From Sva-07 sp963774765 (GTDB taxonomy: Bacteria > Actinomycetota > Acidimicrobiia > Acidimicrobiales > Ilumatobacteraceae): a stretch of 64,000 nucleotides of DNA. Shown here in pieces: positions 25,469-34,166 of this stretch (position 1 is its first letter; each line of letters starts with the position of its first letter). The stretch lies in assembly GCA_963774765.1 (NCBI GenBank), contig CAVZGP010000023.1, forward strand, positions 62,001-126,000, in the 5' to 3' direction. Position numbers and translations under genes: made by a program. The notes beneath the pieces are model-generated. The model did no database searches, was not told the DNA's origin, and saw only the letters and a program-made list of their open reading frames with translations.

Positions 25469-26125
25469 TCAGGTGGCGAGGCCGATGGGGCAGCTGACGC
25501 CGGTGCCGCCGACGCCGCAATATCCGTTCGGGTTCTTGGCGAGGTACTGCTGGTGGTACGGCTCGGCGTAGAAGAAGCCGGTCTCGAGATCGAGCGGGAG
25601 GATCTCGCTGGTGATCTCGCCGTATCCGGCCGCGGCCAGCCGTTCCTGGAACAACGCACGAGACGTTTCGACCAGCGCTTCCTGCGACGGCTCGGTGATG
25701 AAGATCGCCGAACGGTATTGGCTGCCGACGTCGTTGCCCTGACGCATCCCCTGGGTCGGATCGTGCTGCTCCCAGAAGGTCTGCAGCAGGCGTTCGTAGC
25801 TGACGACATCGGGGTCGTAGACGACGACGACAGCTTCGGTGTGCCCGGTCATGCCCGAGCAGACCTCCTCGTAGGTGGCGTTGGGGGTGTGGCCGCCGGC
25901 GTAGCCCACGAATGTGGAGTGGACGCCGTCGAGTTGCCAGAACTTGCGCTCGACGCCCCAGAAGCAGCCCATCGCAAACGCCGCGGTACGCATCCCGTCG
26001 GGCCACGGGCCGGTGAGCGGGTGCCCGTTGACGAAGTGAGCGTCCGGAACTGGCATCGTCTGATCGGTCCGGCCGGGCAGCGCGTCCTCGGCGGCGACCG
26101 TGGCGGCGTTCTTGCGGAAAAGCAT
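25469..26125 (-). CDS. msrA: Peptide methionine-S-sulfoxide reductase MsrA
   Basis: Repairs oxidised methionine (S-epimer) in proteins using thioredoxin. It has 218 residues. The catalytic motif GCFWGVERKFWQLDGV is intact, followed by YAGGHTPNATYEEVCSGMTGH and YHQQYLAKNPNGYCG with the recycling cysteines near the C-terminus (NGYCG ... VSCP). The start ATG has TAGGCT (26132-26137) six bases upstream and no Shine-Dalgarno, so probably leaderless. Confidence 0.97.
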   Translation of the reverse strand: MLFRKNAATVAAEDALPGRTDQTMPVPDAHFVNGHPLTGPWPDGMRTAAFAMGCFWGVERKFWQLDGVHSTFVGYAGGHTPNATYEEVCSGMTGHTEAVVVVYDPDVVSYERLLQTFWEQHDPTQGMRQGNDVGSQYRSAIFITEPSQEALVETSRALFQERLAAAGYGEITSEILPLDLETGFFYAEPYHQQYLAKNPNGYCGVGGTGVSCPIGLAT

Positions 26126-26185
26126 GCGTCCAGCCTACGAGTGGTTCCTTCAACCCGCCCGTCGGGTGACCGTGGTTCCCCGACG

Positions 26186-26986
26186 TCAGCGGAGCAGGAG
26201 TCCTTTGATGCGGCGCGACGTGATGCCGAGGCCGATGAGCGCGAGCACGACCAGCACGGCGAGGTGGACCAGCATCGTCCAGTCCAGTTGGCCGAGATTG
26301 AGTCCTCGCACGACGGCGACACCGTGGTAGAGCGGGCTCAACTGCACGACCCACGCCCATTCGCCGTAGCTCGACACCGGATAGAAGGTGGCCGAGAACA
26401 ACAGCAGCGGCAGCGTGACGGCATTGACGTACTCGAGGTCGGACCACGTGCGCATGTAGGTCGTGTAGGCCATGCCGGCAGCGGCAAAGGCGAACCCGAT
26501 CAGTGCGCAGACCGGTATCGCCAACACGATCCACGCGGAGCCGACGAGACCCAGTGCCCACATCGTCACCACGAACGCGACCGAGTAGATCAGCGCCCGG
26601 CTCACCGCCGACAGGATCTCGCCGACGGCGACGTCGGCGGCGGTCATCGGTGTGGCCAACACCGTGTCGTACAACTTGCTGTGGCGAAGCTTCTCGAACA
26701 CGTTGCCGGTCGCGTCGAAGATGGCTCCGTTCATCGCCGACGCAGCGAGGAGTGCGGGTGCCACGAACTGTGCGTAGCCGTACGAGACACCATCGACCAC
26801 GACGTCGCCGACCAGCGCAGCGAACCCGACCTGCACCGACAACAGGTAGAACAACGGCTCGAAGAAGCCGGACACCAGGATCATCCAGGCGTGGCGATAG
26901 AACATCACGCCGCGCTCGACCATCCGGTGCGGTCGTCGAGCCTGGGTGAGAACCTCGATCGGCAGGATTCGCAGCGCGATCGTCAC
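26186..26986 (-). CDS. ABC-2 type exporter permease (second)
   Basis: 266 residues with about six membrane helices. Start GTG 26984-26986, which overlaps the stop of the preceding permease by GTGA. It contains the ABC-2/NodJ-like stretch FVAPALLAASAMNGAIFDATGNVFEKL and a C-terminal ITSRRIKGLLLR. With the upstream permease and ATPase it forms one exporter of the drug/lipo-oligosaccharide (NodI-NodJ/DrrAB) type; the two permeases probably form a heterodimer. Substrate unknown. Confidence 0.88.
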   Translation of the reverse strand: MTIALRILPIEVLTQARRPHRMVERGVMFYRHAWMILVSGFFEPLFYLLSVQVGFAALVGDVVVDGVSYGYAQFVAPALLAASAMNGAIFDATGNVFEKLRHSKLYDTVLATPMTAADVAVGEILSAVSRALIYSVAFVVTMWALGLVGSAWIVLAIPVCALIGFAFAAAGMAYTTYMRTWSDLEYVNAVTLPLLLFSATFYPVSSYGEWAWVVQLSPLYHGVAVVRGLNLGQLDWTMLVHLAVLVVLALIGLGITSRRIKGLLLR

Positions 26987-27765
26987 GGTGCCAACCGCCT
27001 CGCGAACGTGATCCGACACGCCACCGAACCGGCGACGATGTACGCGCCCAACACCGCGAGATGAACTCCGACGTTGCCGGCGCTGACCGAGTCGAGCACC
27101 GCGCCGCGGCAGAGTTCGATCCCGTGCCACAGCGGTGTGAGGTACGCGACCGGTTGCAGCCAGTCGGGGAGCTGGTCGATCGGGAAGAACGCACCACCGA
27201 ACAGGAACATCGGCAGCAGACCGAACCGGACGATCGTCGGAAACGATCCTCCGCTGTATCGCGTCGACGACCACGATGTGATGGGGAGTGCGAACGCGAG
27301 GCCGGTGAGCACCGCGGCTGGGATCGCCACCAGCAGCCCCCACGATCGTGTCTCGTCGAACAACGCGAGCACTGCGGCGACGCCCGTGACACCGATCATC
27401 GCTCGGGTCGCATGCCACAGCGTGAGGCCAGACGCGATGTCGTTGGACGACAGCGGTGTCGCCGCCATCGCTCGATACCGGTTGCCCCAGAAGAAGCCGT
27501 CGAGCACTTGCCACAGCGACGCCTGACCGGCGCTGATCATCGCCGTGGTCGCGAGCAGGGCCGGTGCGAGGAATTCGAAGTACGTGAGACCGTCGAGCGA
27601 CGCCGTCGAAGCGTCGTTGACGTCGATCAATGCGCCCACCCCCAGGCCCATGCCGACGAGGTACAGCAGTGGCTGCACGAACGCCAGCAGCACGTGCGAC
27701 TTCCAGATCTTGCGGTAGACGGCGAACTCGCTCTCCCAGACTCGAACCGTCGTTGGTGTACCCAT
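26983..27765 (-). CDS. ABC-2 type exporter permease (first)
   Basis: 260 residues, about six membrane helices, NodJ-like: WKSHVLLAFVQPLLYLVGMG, FLAPALLATTAMISAGQASL, TPLWHGIELCRGAV. It lies 14 bp after the ATPase stop and overlaps the next permease by four bases, so the three genes form one operon. Substrate unknown. Confidence 0.88.
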   Translation of the reverse strand: MGTPTTVRVWESEFAVYRKIWKSHVLLAFVQPLLYLVGMGLGVGALIDVNDASTASLDGLTYFEFLAPALLATTAMISAGQASLWQVLDGFFWGNRYRAMAATPLSSNDIASGLTLWHATRAMIGVTGVAAVLALFDETRSWGLLVAIPAAVLTGLAFALPITSWSSTRYSGGSFPTIVRFGLLPMFLFGGAFFPIDQLPDWLQPVAYLTPLWHGIELCRGAVLDSVSAGNVGVHLAVLGAYIVAGSVACRITFARRLAP

Positions 27766-27779
27766 CGCCGATCAGCCGC

Positions 27780-28734
<955 letters not shown>

Positions 28735-28738
28735 GACT

Positions 28739-28788
28739 GCGCACCGTATGGCAGTCGGCAACGCCCGACCAACGCAGATACGGTGCGC
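28739..28788. promoter_or_regulatory. Mirror-image divergent leaderless promoters
   Basis: GCGCACCGTAT (28739-28749) and ATACGGTGCGC (28778-28788) form a perfect 11-bp inverted repeat. Each arm holds TACGGT, the apparent -10 of the gene on its side: eight bases before the ATPase GTG on the minus strand and six before the GNAT ATG on the plus strand. Confidence 0.65.
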
Positions 28789-28790
28789 CG

Positions 28791-29303
28791 ATGCCCGCCG
28801 AGCCCGACATCGTGATCCGCTCGATCGAGAACGCCGACCTCGCCCGCATCCTCGAAATCAACCAGGCCAACGTGCCCGAGGTCGGATCGGTCGACGGCGA
28901 GCGGATGGTCTACCTCGTCGCCGAGAGCCCGATCGCGCTCGCGGTCGAAGTCGGCGGACGCATCGTCGGGTTCTGCCTCGTGATGCCGTCGGACAGCGGC
29001 TACGACTCGGTCAACTACTGCTGGTTCACCAAGCTCTACGACGACTTCATGTATCTCGACCGCGTCGCGTTCGATGCCGATGCGCAGGGTCGCGGCCTCG
29101 GCACACTGCTGTACGCCGAGGTCGATCGCCTGATGGTCGAGCGGGGTGACTCGCAGCTCGCGCTCGAGGTCAACGTCGATCCGCCAAACGAGGCGTCGCT
29201 CGCGTTCCATCACCGCCGGGGATTCGTCGAGGTCGGTCAGCAGGACACGCCCTACGGCATCCGCGTCTCGATGCAGATGCGCCCGGCCGGCACAGCGGGC
29301 TGA
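28791..29303 (+). CDS. GNAT family N-acetyltransferase
   Basis: 170 residues. N-terminal IVIRSIENADLARILEINQANVPEVG, a central WFTKLYDDFMYLDRVAFDAD, the acetyl-CoA loop AQGRGLGTLLYAEV, and C-terminal NVDPPNEASLAFHHRRGFVEVG. The pattern fits a stand-alone GNAT of the type sometimes called a ribosomal-protein-like acetyltransferase; the substrate cannot be told from sequence. Leaderless start from the shared mirror promoter. Confidence 0.85.
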   Translation: MPAEPDIVIRSIENADLARILEINQANVPEVGSVDGERMVYLVAESPIALAVEVGGRIVGFCLVMPSDSGYDSVNYCWFTKLYDDFMYLDRVAFDADAQGRGLGTLLYAEVDRLMVERGDSQLALEVNVDPPNEASLAFHHRRGFVEVGQQDTPYGIRVSMQMRPAGTAG

Positions 29304-29330
29304 CGACGTTCACGCTGCACCTCACACGAT

Positions 29331-29445
29331 CCCGGTTTGCGATGAGCGAAACCGCTGTATCCGGTCAGTTCGCTCATCGCTGGGCGACGACCCCGGTTTG
29401 CGATGAGCGAAACCGCTGTATCCGGTCAGTTCGCTCATCGCTGGG
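29331..29445. repeat. Family B palindromes, two tandem copies
   Basis: A 54-bp block is repeated identically at 29331-29384 and 29392-29445 (61-bp period). Each block contains the perfect 12-bp inverted repeat GCGATGAGCGAA/TTCGCTCATCGC. They lie between two convergent gene ends. A third copy is at 40252-40293. Confidence 0.9.
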
Positions 29446-29458
29446 AGAACTCGCGACG

Positions 29459-30239
29459 TCAGCGGCGGTCTTGGAGGAAGCGGAAATGGGTGCGGGTCGA
29501 GGTGACGTGGGCGGCGTCGAGGTCGGCGACCAGGATCGTTTCGACGCCGGCACCGGTGGCGAGCACTTCGCCGAGCGGATCGATGATCGCGCTGTCACCG
29601 GCGTAGTCGAGTCCACCACCTGAGCCCACACGGTTGACACCGACCACGTACGCCTGGTTCTCGATCGCCCGCGCCCGCAGCAGGCTCGACCAGTGCAACC
29701 GCCGCTTCGCCGGCCAGTTGGCGACGACCAAGTACGCGTCCACATCGGCCGCCAGCGCCCAGAACTCGTCGGCGAAGCGCAGGTCGTAGCAGACGAACAA
29801 CGCACAGCGCAGCCCCTCGAGGTCGACCGTGACGAACTCGGTTCCCGCGCGGACGTATCGCTCCTCATCGGCGTGCGAGAACGGATGGATCTTGCGGTAT
29901 CGGGTCGCCGAGCCGTCGGGCGCCACGAGTACGAATACGTTGGACGGACGCTGATCGTCGGCGGGCGCCTCCGGCGCGATCTCGGGGCACGAGCCACCGA
30001 CCCAAATGCCATGCGTCGTCGCCATGTGGGTGAGGAACTGCGATGAAGGACCGCCTTCGGGCTCTGCGATGTCCGGCGAGTCGAACGAGAACCCGGTGGA
30101 GAACGTCTCGGTCAGGAGGACCACCCGCGCACCGCCCGCCGCCGCGGCGGCGACCATCGAGGCGAGGTCGCGCGAAGTTCGCCTCCCGCTCGTGCCAGAC
30201 GATGTCGTGCTGAATCGCGGCAACACGCACGACCGTCAC
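29459..30239 (-). CDS. Nitrilase-superfamily amidase (omega-amidase-like), with a one-base frameshift
   Basis: Carbon-nitrogen hydrolase, probably hydrolysing the omega-amide of 2-oxoglutaramate or 2-oxosuccinamate made by the neighbouring transaminase (inference from pairing). Start GTG 30237-30239 overlaps the transaminase stop by GTGA and reads VTVVRVAAIQHDIVW. The Glu-Lys-Cys triad is present: LLTETFSTGF, YRKIHPF, FVCYDLRF. After NFAR the frame is broken by an extra base at 30166/30167; skipping it gives NFARLASMVAAA and a normal 259-residue protein. A real frameshift would leave only about 24 residues. Family member closest in mind: YafV/Nit2. Confidence 0.87.
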
Positions 30240-31417
30240 GATCCGAACCCCGCGACGAGTCGCTCGACCGCCTCGTCGATCACGTCGATGCGTTTGCAGC
30301 ACGCGAACCGCACGAGGTGGCGGCCGTGCTCGGGTCGGGCGTAGAACACCTCGTTCGGCACGGCGACCACGCCGCAGCGTTCCGGCAACGACCGACAGAA
30401 CGCCATGCCGTCGCCGTCGGGCGACTTCGAACGGATGTCGACCGTCGCGAAGTAGGTGGCCTCGGGCTCGTAGACGGTGAAGCCTGCCTCGCGCAGGCCC
30501 ACCACGAGGTGGTCACGAGCGGTTTGCAGCGTGGCGGCAAGGGCCTCGAAGTACGTATCGGGGAGCGCGAGGCCGACGGCCATGGCCGGCTGGAACGGCG
30601 CCCCGTTGACGTAGGTCAGGAACTGCTTTGCCGTTTTCGCCGCGGTCACCAACGGTTCCGGACCTGACATCCAGCCGATCTTCCAGCCGGTGGTGTGGAA
30701 CGTCTTGCCACCCGACGAGATCGTCAGCGTGCGCTCGGCCATGTCGGGAAACGTCGCCAACGGGACGTGCGTGCGCCCGTCGAACAGCAGATGCTCGTAG
30801 ACCTCGTCGGTGATGACGATGAGGTCGTGGTCGACGGCGACACGGGCGATCGATTCGAGTTCGTCGCGGGTGAACACCTTCCCCGTGGGGTTGTGCGGCG
30901 TGTTGACAAGGATCAATTTGGTGCGTTCGGAGACGGCGGCCGCGAGTTCTTCGGGGTCGAAGACGTACCGACCGGTGGCATCGGGAGCGAGCAACACGGG
31001 CACGGCTCGCGCGCCGGCCAGCGCGATACATGCCTGATAGCTGTCATACATCGGCTCGAAGACGACCACCTCGTCGCCGGCGTCGAGCATTCCGAGCAGC
31101 GCTCCCGCGAGCGCCTCGGTTGCGCCGGCAGTCACGACGATCTCGCTCGCCGGGTCGAGCTCGATCCCGTACCAACGCCGTTGGTGCTCGGCGATTGCCT
31201 GACGCAGAACGGGCATTCCCGGGCCAGGTGGGTACTGGTTCACGCCGGAGCGAATCGCGTCGACGGCGGCGTCGAGGACCTCGATCGGACCGTCGGTGTC
31301 GGGGAAACCCTGGCCGAGGTTGATCGCTCCGGTCTCGACGGCCAAGGCGGACATCTCCGCAAAGATGGTCGTTCCGAAGCCTTCGAGCTTGAGCGTCAAC
31401 GGATCGGTCGGGACCAC
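30236..31417 (-). CDS. PLP-dependent aminotransferase, glutamine/kynurenine transaminase type
   Basis: Fold-type I aminotransferase of 393 residues, similar to YbdL and kynurenine/glutamine transaminase K. Such enzymes transaminate methionine or aromatic 2-oxo acids with glutamine. Motifs: INLGQGFPDTDGP, VNQYPPGPGMPVLRQAIAEH, VNTPHNPTGKV, and the PLP lysine SSGGKTFHTTGWKIGW. The start is GTG 31415-31417 (VVPTDPLTLKLEGFG): TACAGT (31424-31429) ends six bases before it, which rules out a longer open frame starting upstream. Paired by a four-base overlap with an omega-amidase-like gene. Confidence 0.92.
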   Translation of the reverse strand: MVPTDPLTLKLEGFGTTIFAEMSALAVETGAINLGQGFPDTDGPIEVLDAAVDAIRSGVNQYPPGPGMPVLRQAIAEHQRRWYGIELDPASEIVVTAGATEALAGALLGMLDAGDEVVVFEPMYDSYQACIALAGARAVPVLLAPDATGRYVFDPEELAAAVSERTKLILVNTPHNPTGKVFTRDELESIARVAVDHDLIVITDEVYEHLLFDGRTHVPLATFPDMAERTLTISSGGKTFHTTGWKIGWMSGPEPLVTAAKTAKQFLTYVNGAPFQPAMAVGLALPDTYFEALAATLQTARDHLVVGLREAGFTVYEPEATYFATVDIRSKSPDGDGMAFCRSLPERCGVVAVPNEVFYARPEHGRHLVRFACCKRIDVIDEAVERLVAGFGS

Positions 31418-31506
31418 AGCGCAACTGTACGCGAGCGGTACCTGGCCTTGGTCACGCCGGTTGACCGCGACGTCTATGCTTCTGGCACACAGCGGACGAG
31501 ACACAC

Positions 31507-32568
31507 GTGCACGACCACGGCGACCATCACCAGATCGAACCTGAGAGAAGCCGCCCTCGGCTCAGCCGTCGCGGGCTGATCATCGGTGCGTCCGTCGCGG
31601 CGACGGCGCGACTGCTCGCTGGCTCGAACTCGTCGGTGCGTGCCGACGAGGCTGCGGCGACGATCAACGGGCGTGCCGCCGGGACGCTCGTTCCCGCAGT
31701 CCGCGGCCAACAGGTCCAGATCACACCGGCACCGCCACCTCCGCCACCGGCGTGGCGACCTGGTCAGTTCATCACCCATGTCGACGTCGAGGGCCGCCGT
31801 ATGGCGCTGACATTCGATGACGGACCCTCCCCGTACAACACGCCGAGTGTGCTGGCAACCCTTGCCGCCCACGGCATCAAGGCAACGTTCTTTCTCGTCG
31901 GCGTCAACGTCCAGTCGTTCCCGGCTCTGGCGAGGAGGATCGTCGACGAGGGTCACGAACTCGGCAACCACAGCGTGTATCACTCGCCGTACAGCTCGTC
32001 CGCGCTGGCCAGCCAGATCGGCCCGAACCAGGCCATCATTCGCAACGCCACCGGCGTCACCCCGGTCGTCAACCGGGCGCCCGGCCTCACGAAAGGCGGA
32101 GCGATTCTCTCCGCCTGCGCCCAGTACGGCCTGTACGAAGCGCACACCCACATGTCGACCTTCGACTACCAGTCGCCACGTCACTCTTCATCGGCGTTGA
32201 TGAACGAATTCGTTCGGTACCACCGCAACGGAGCCTTCGCCCTCTACCACGACGGCGGCAATCGACGGCCGACGCCGGACGCTCTTCCCGGGATCATCAA
32301 CTACGGCTTGAGCGTCGGCTACACGTTCGTCACTGCGACCGAACTCGTCAACAGCGGTCGGCCCCAGCCTTCCGGTGGTTCCTACCTCACCGCTGGCCTA
32401 CTCGCCGACAGCCCGGTGAGTGAACCGGCCTATGTCGACGTGTGCGGCTACGACGCCGCCAGTGAACTGACTGGCATCCTCGAACGCGACGACCTGGCCC
32501 TGACAGCGCTCGACCGCAGCCGCATCACGGGCGCGCTCGCTGACATCGATGCCGTCAGTCGCGACTGA
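31507..32568 (+). CDS. Tat-exported polysaccharide deacetylase
   Basis: 353 residues. A twin-arginine signal (LSRRGLIIGASVAATARLL) is followed by a Pro-rich linker and a NodB-type domain (about 95-300). Catalytic motifs: TFDDGPS with the metal-binding Asp, GNHSVYHS with the two histidines, a modified arginine/proline motif NRAPGLTKGGAI, and the C-terminal ALYHDGG. The substrate is probably N-acetylated cell-wall or capsule glycan. The C-terminal 45 residues are an extension. GTG start. Its stop overlaps the diguanylate cyclase stop by 14 bp in an 18-bp palindrome. Confidence 0.9.
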   Translation: MHDHGDHHQIEPERSRPRLSRRGLIIGASVAATARLLAGSNSSVRADEAAATINGRAAGTLVPAVRGQQVQITPAPPPPPPAWRPGQFITHVDVEGRRMALTFDDGPSPYNTPSVLATLAAHGIKATFFLVGVNVQSFPALARRIVDEGHELGNHSVYHSPYSSSALASQIGPNQAIIRNATGVTPVVNRAPGLTKGGAILSACAQYGLYEAHTHMSTFDYQSPRHSSSALMNEFVRYHRNGAFALYHDGGNRRPTPDALPGIINYGLSVGYTFVTATELVNSGRPQPSGGSYLTAGLLADSPVSEPAYVDVCGYDAASELTGILERDDLALTALDRSRITGALADIDAVSRD

Positions 32569-32570
32569 CG
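32553..32570. repeat. Palindrome shared by two convergent stop regions
   Basis: CGTCAGTCGCGACTGACG is a perfect 18-bp palindrome. Read on either strand it encodes VSRD followed by TGA, so the deacetylase and the diguanylate cyclase end in the same four residues. Confidence 0.9.
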
Positions 32571-33889
32571 CCGTCCACCTCGGCGGGGTTCCGGCGCCGG
32601 TCCGGGCCCGCGTACACCGACGCTGAGCGCAGCTCTTCCGACGCCAACTCCACGGCGTGGACATCGGCGAGACGATAGGTCACCCCGGTCGACTTGGCGC
32701 TGTACATGGCCAGGTCGGCAGCGCTGATGAGGTCGTCGAGTTCTCGACCGTGCCGCGGGAACAACGCGGCGCCGATCGCTGCAGTGACGGTGACATCGCC
32801 GACCATCGGGGTGGCGCCGAGCGATCGACCGATGCGCTCGGCACTGGCGCGCACACCCGTGCCGTCCTCGATGCCGGGCAGCAGGATCACGAACTCGTCG
32901 CCGCCCCACCGACCGACGACGTCGGTGTCGCGAACGGCCGACCGCAGCCGGTCAGCGGCGGCCTGCAGGATGAGGTCGCCGAACTGGTGGCCGAGCGTGT
33001 CGTTGATCTGCTTGAAGCCGTTGAGGTCGATCAGCATCAGACAGACGCCCGTATTGAAACGTTCGGCGGCGAGCAATTCCTCATCGGCGACGCGTTCGAA
33101 CTCGCGACGATTCACGAGCCCGGTCAGCTCGTCGGTGGTGGCACGCCGTTCGAGCGAACGTCGGTCGAGGAGGAATGTCCACCCGGCGAGCGCCATCAGC
33201 ACGGTGGCGAGGGCGAGCAGGACGAGGTAACCGACGGCGCCGTCGCCGAGGAGGCTGACGTCGTCGTCGACCGACGCGGTCACGACGATCGAACCACCGT
33301 CGTTCGGCAAGCCGAGCGTGTCGGTGACGACCCGCTGGCCGTCGGCCGTCGATGGCCCCTCACGCTCGCCGTATCCCGCCGGTACGTGGGACAGCGTGAT
33401 TTCGACCTCGGCGCCGTACACGTCGAGCGTTGCCGCGGCGCGTGCGCCGATCAGGGTCTCTGCAGCGAGCCCCAACGCCGAGGTGACCTCCTGACGGTTG
33501 ACCATGAGGAGTGCATCGGTCGTCTCGTCGACGACGACGGCCGGCTTTCCGAGCTGCGCCGACGCACCTGCGGCCTCACCGAAACCGGACAGCGCGAAGA
33601 GATCGACGGCGGTGCAGCGCTGATCATCGCCGACCGAAACACACGCGGGGACGTCGGCGCCGAAGGACTCGGCGAGGTCGGCGGGATCGGTCAACTCGTT
33701 GGCCATCTCGGACACGGCTGCGGCACGAGCGATCGTGCTCTCGATGGACTGGTCCGCCACGATCACCGCTGCGGTGACGCGAGCATCCTGTTCGCTCCGC
33801 AATTCTGAGCGGTTGTTGAACATCGAGACCGTCGTGGCCACCAGCAGCACCAAGCTGCCGACGAGCGCGCCGAGCCGGATCAGTCTCAT
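32555..33889 (-). CDS. Membrane diguanylate cyclase
   Basis: Makes cyclic di-GMP from GTP. It has 444 residues: an N-terminal helix (about 4-24), an extracytoplasmic sensor of about 200 residues with two cysteines (PACVSV, QRCTAV), a second helix (VGYLVLLALATVLMALAGWTF), then a GGDEF domain (about 270-415). The active site GRWGGDEFVI is intact, and an RDTD motif five residues before it is a classic inhibitory I-site. The domain starts at TTDELTGLVNRREF. The ATG lies in a short palindrome ATGAGCGCTCAT. The signal sensed is unknown. Confidence 0.93.
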   Translation of the reverse strand: MRLIRLGALVGSLVLLVATTVSMFNNRSELRSEQDARVTAAVIVADQSIESTIARAAAVSEMANELTDPADLAESFGADVPACVSVGDDQRCTAVDLFALSGFGEAAGASAQLGKPAVVVDETTDALLMVNRQEVTSALGLAAETLIGARAAATLDVYGAEVEITLSHVPAGYGEREGPSTADGQRVVTDTLGLPNDGGSIVVTASVDDDVSLLGDGAVGYLVLLALATVLMALAGWTFLLDRRSLERRATTDELTGLVNRREFERVADEELLAAERFNTGVCLMLIDLNGFKQINDTLGHQFGDLILQAAADRLRSAVRDTDVVGRWGGDEFVILLPGIEDGTGVRASAERIGRSLGATPMVGDVTVTAAIGAALFPRHGRELDDLISAADLAMYSAKSTGVTYRLADVHAVELASEELRSASVYAGPDRRRNPAEVDGVSRD

Positions 33890-33993
33890 GAGCGCTCATC
33901 GGCACGCCGACGTTCGGACTTGAGGAAACGTTGACGATCCATCTCTTCTGAGTTTCCCACGAGGACGATGCCGAATCCTGCCAGAAAACGACT

Positions 33994-34023
33994 CAGGGGC
34001 TTCCCGTTGCCGGAAAGCCCCTG
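33994..34023 (-). terminator. Terminator of tRNA-Arg
   Basis: Arms CAGGGGCTT and AAGCCCCTG (33994-34023), followed on the minus strand by AGTCGTTTTCTGG. It starts about ten bases after the tRNA 3' end, and the T-run supports intrinsic termination. Confidence 0.8.
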
Positions 34024-34032
34024 CGTGTCCTG

Positions 34033-34105
34033 CGCGCTCGGAGAGAGTCGAACTCCCAACCGCTTGATCCGTAGTCAAGTGCTCTATCCATTGAGCTACG
34101 AGCGC
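34033..34105 (-). tRNA. tRNA-Arg (ACG)
   Basis: The acceptor GCGCTCG pairs with CGAGCGC, the anticodon loop is CTACGGA (anticodon ACG, read as inosine) and the T-loop is AGTTCGACTCT. CCA is not encoded. It sits between a LysM protein gene and its own terminator. Confidence 0.96.
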
Positions 34106-34166
34106 AATTGCGACGGGCGACAGTGTAGACGCAACTCGTCGAGTTGCCGACCGCGACTTTTCCGGG

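Noticed and set aside
29331..29445. Possible CRISPR array
   Set aside because: Only two units with a 7-bp gap and internal dyad symmetry; no spacers of normal size and no cas genes.
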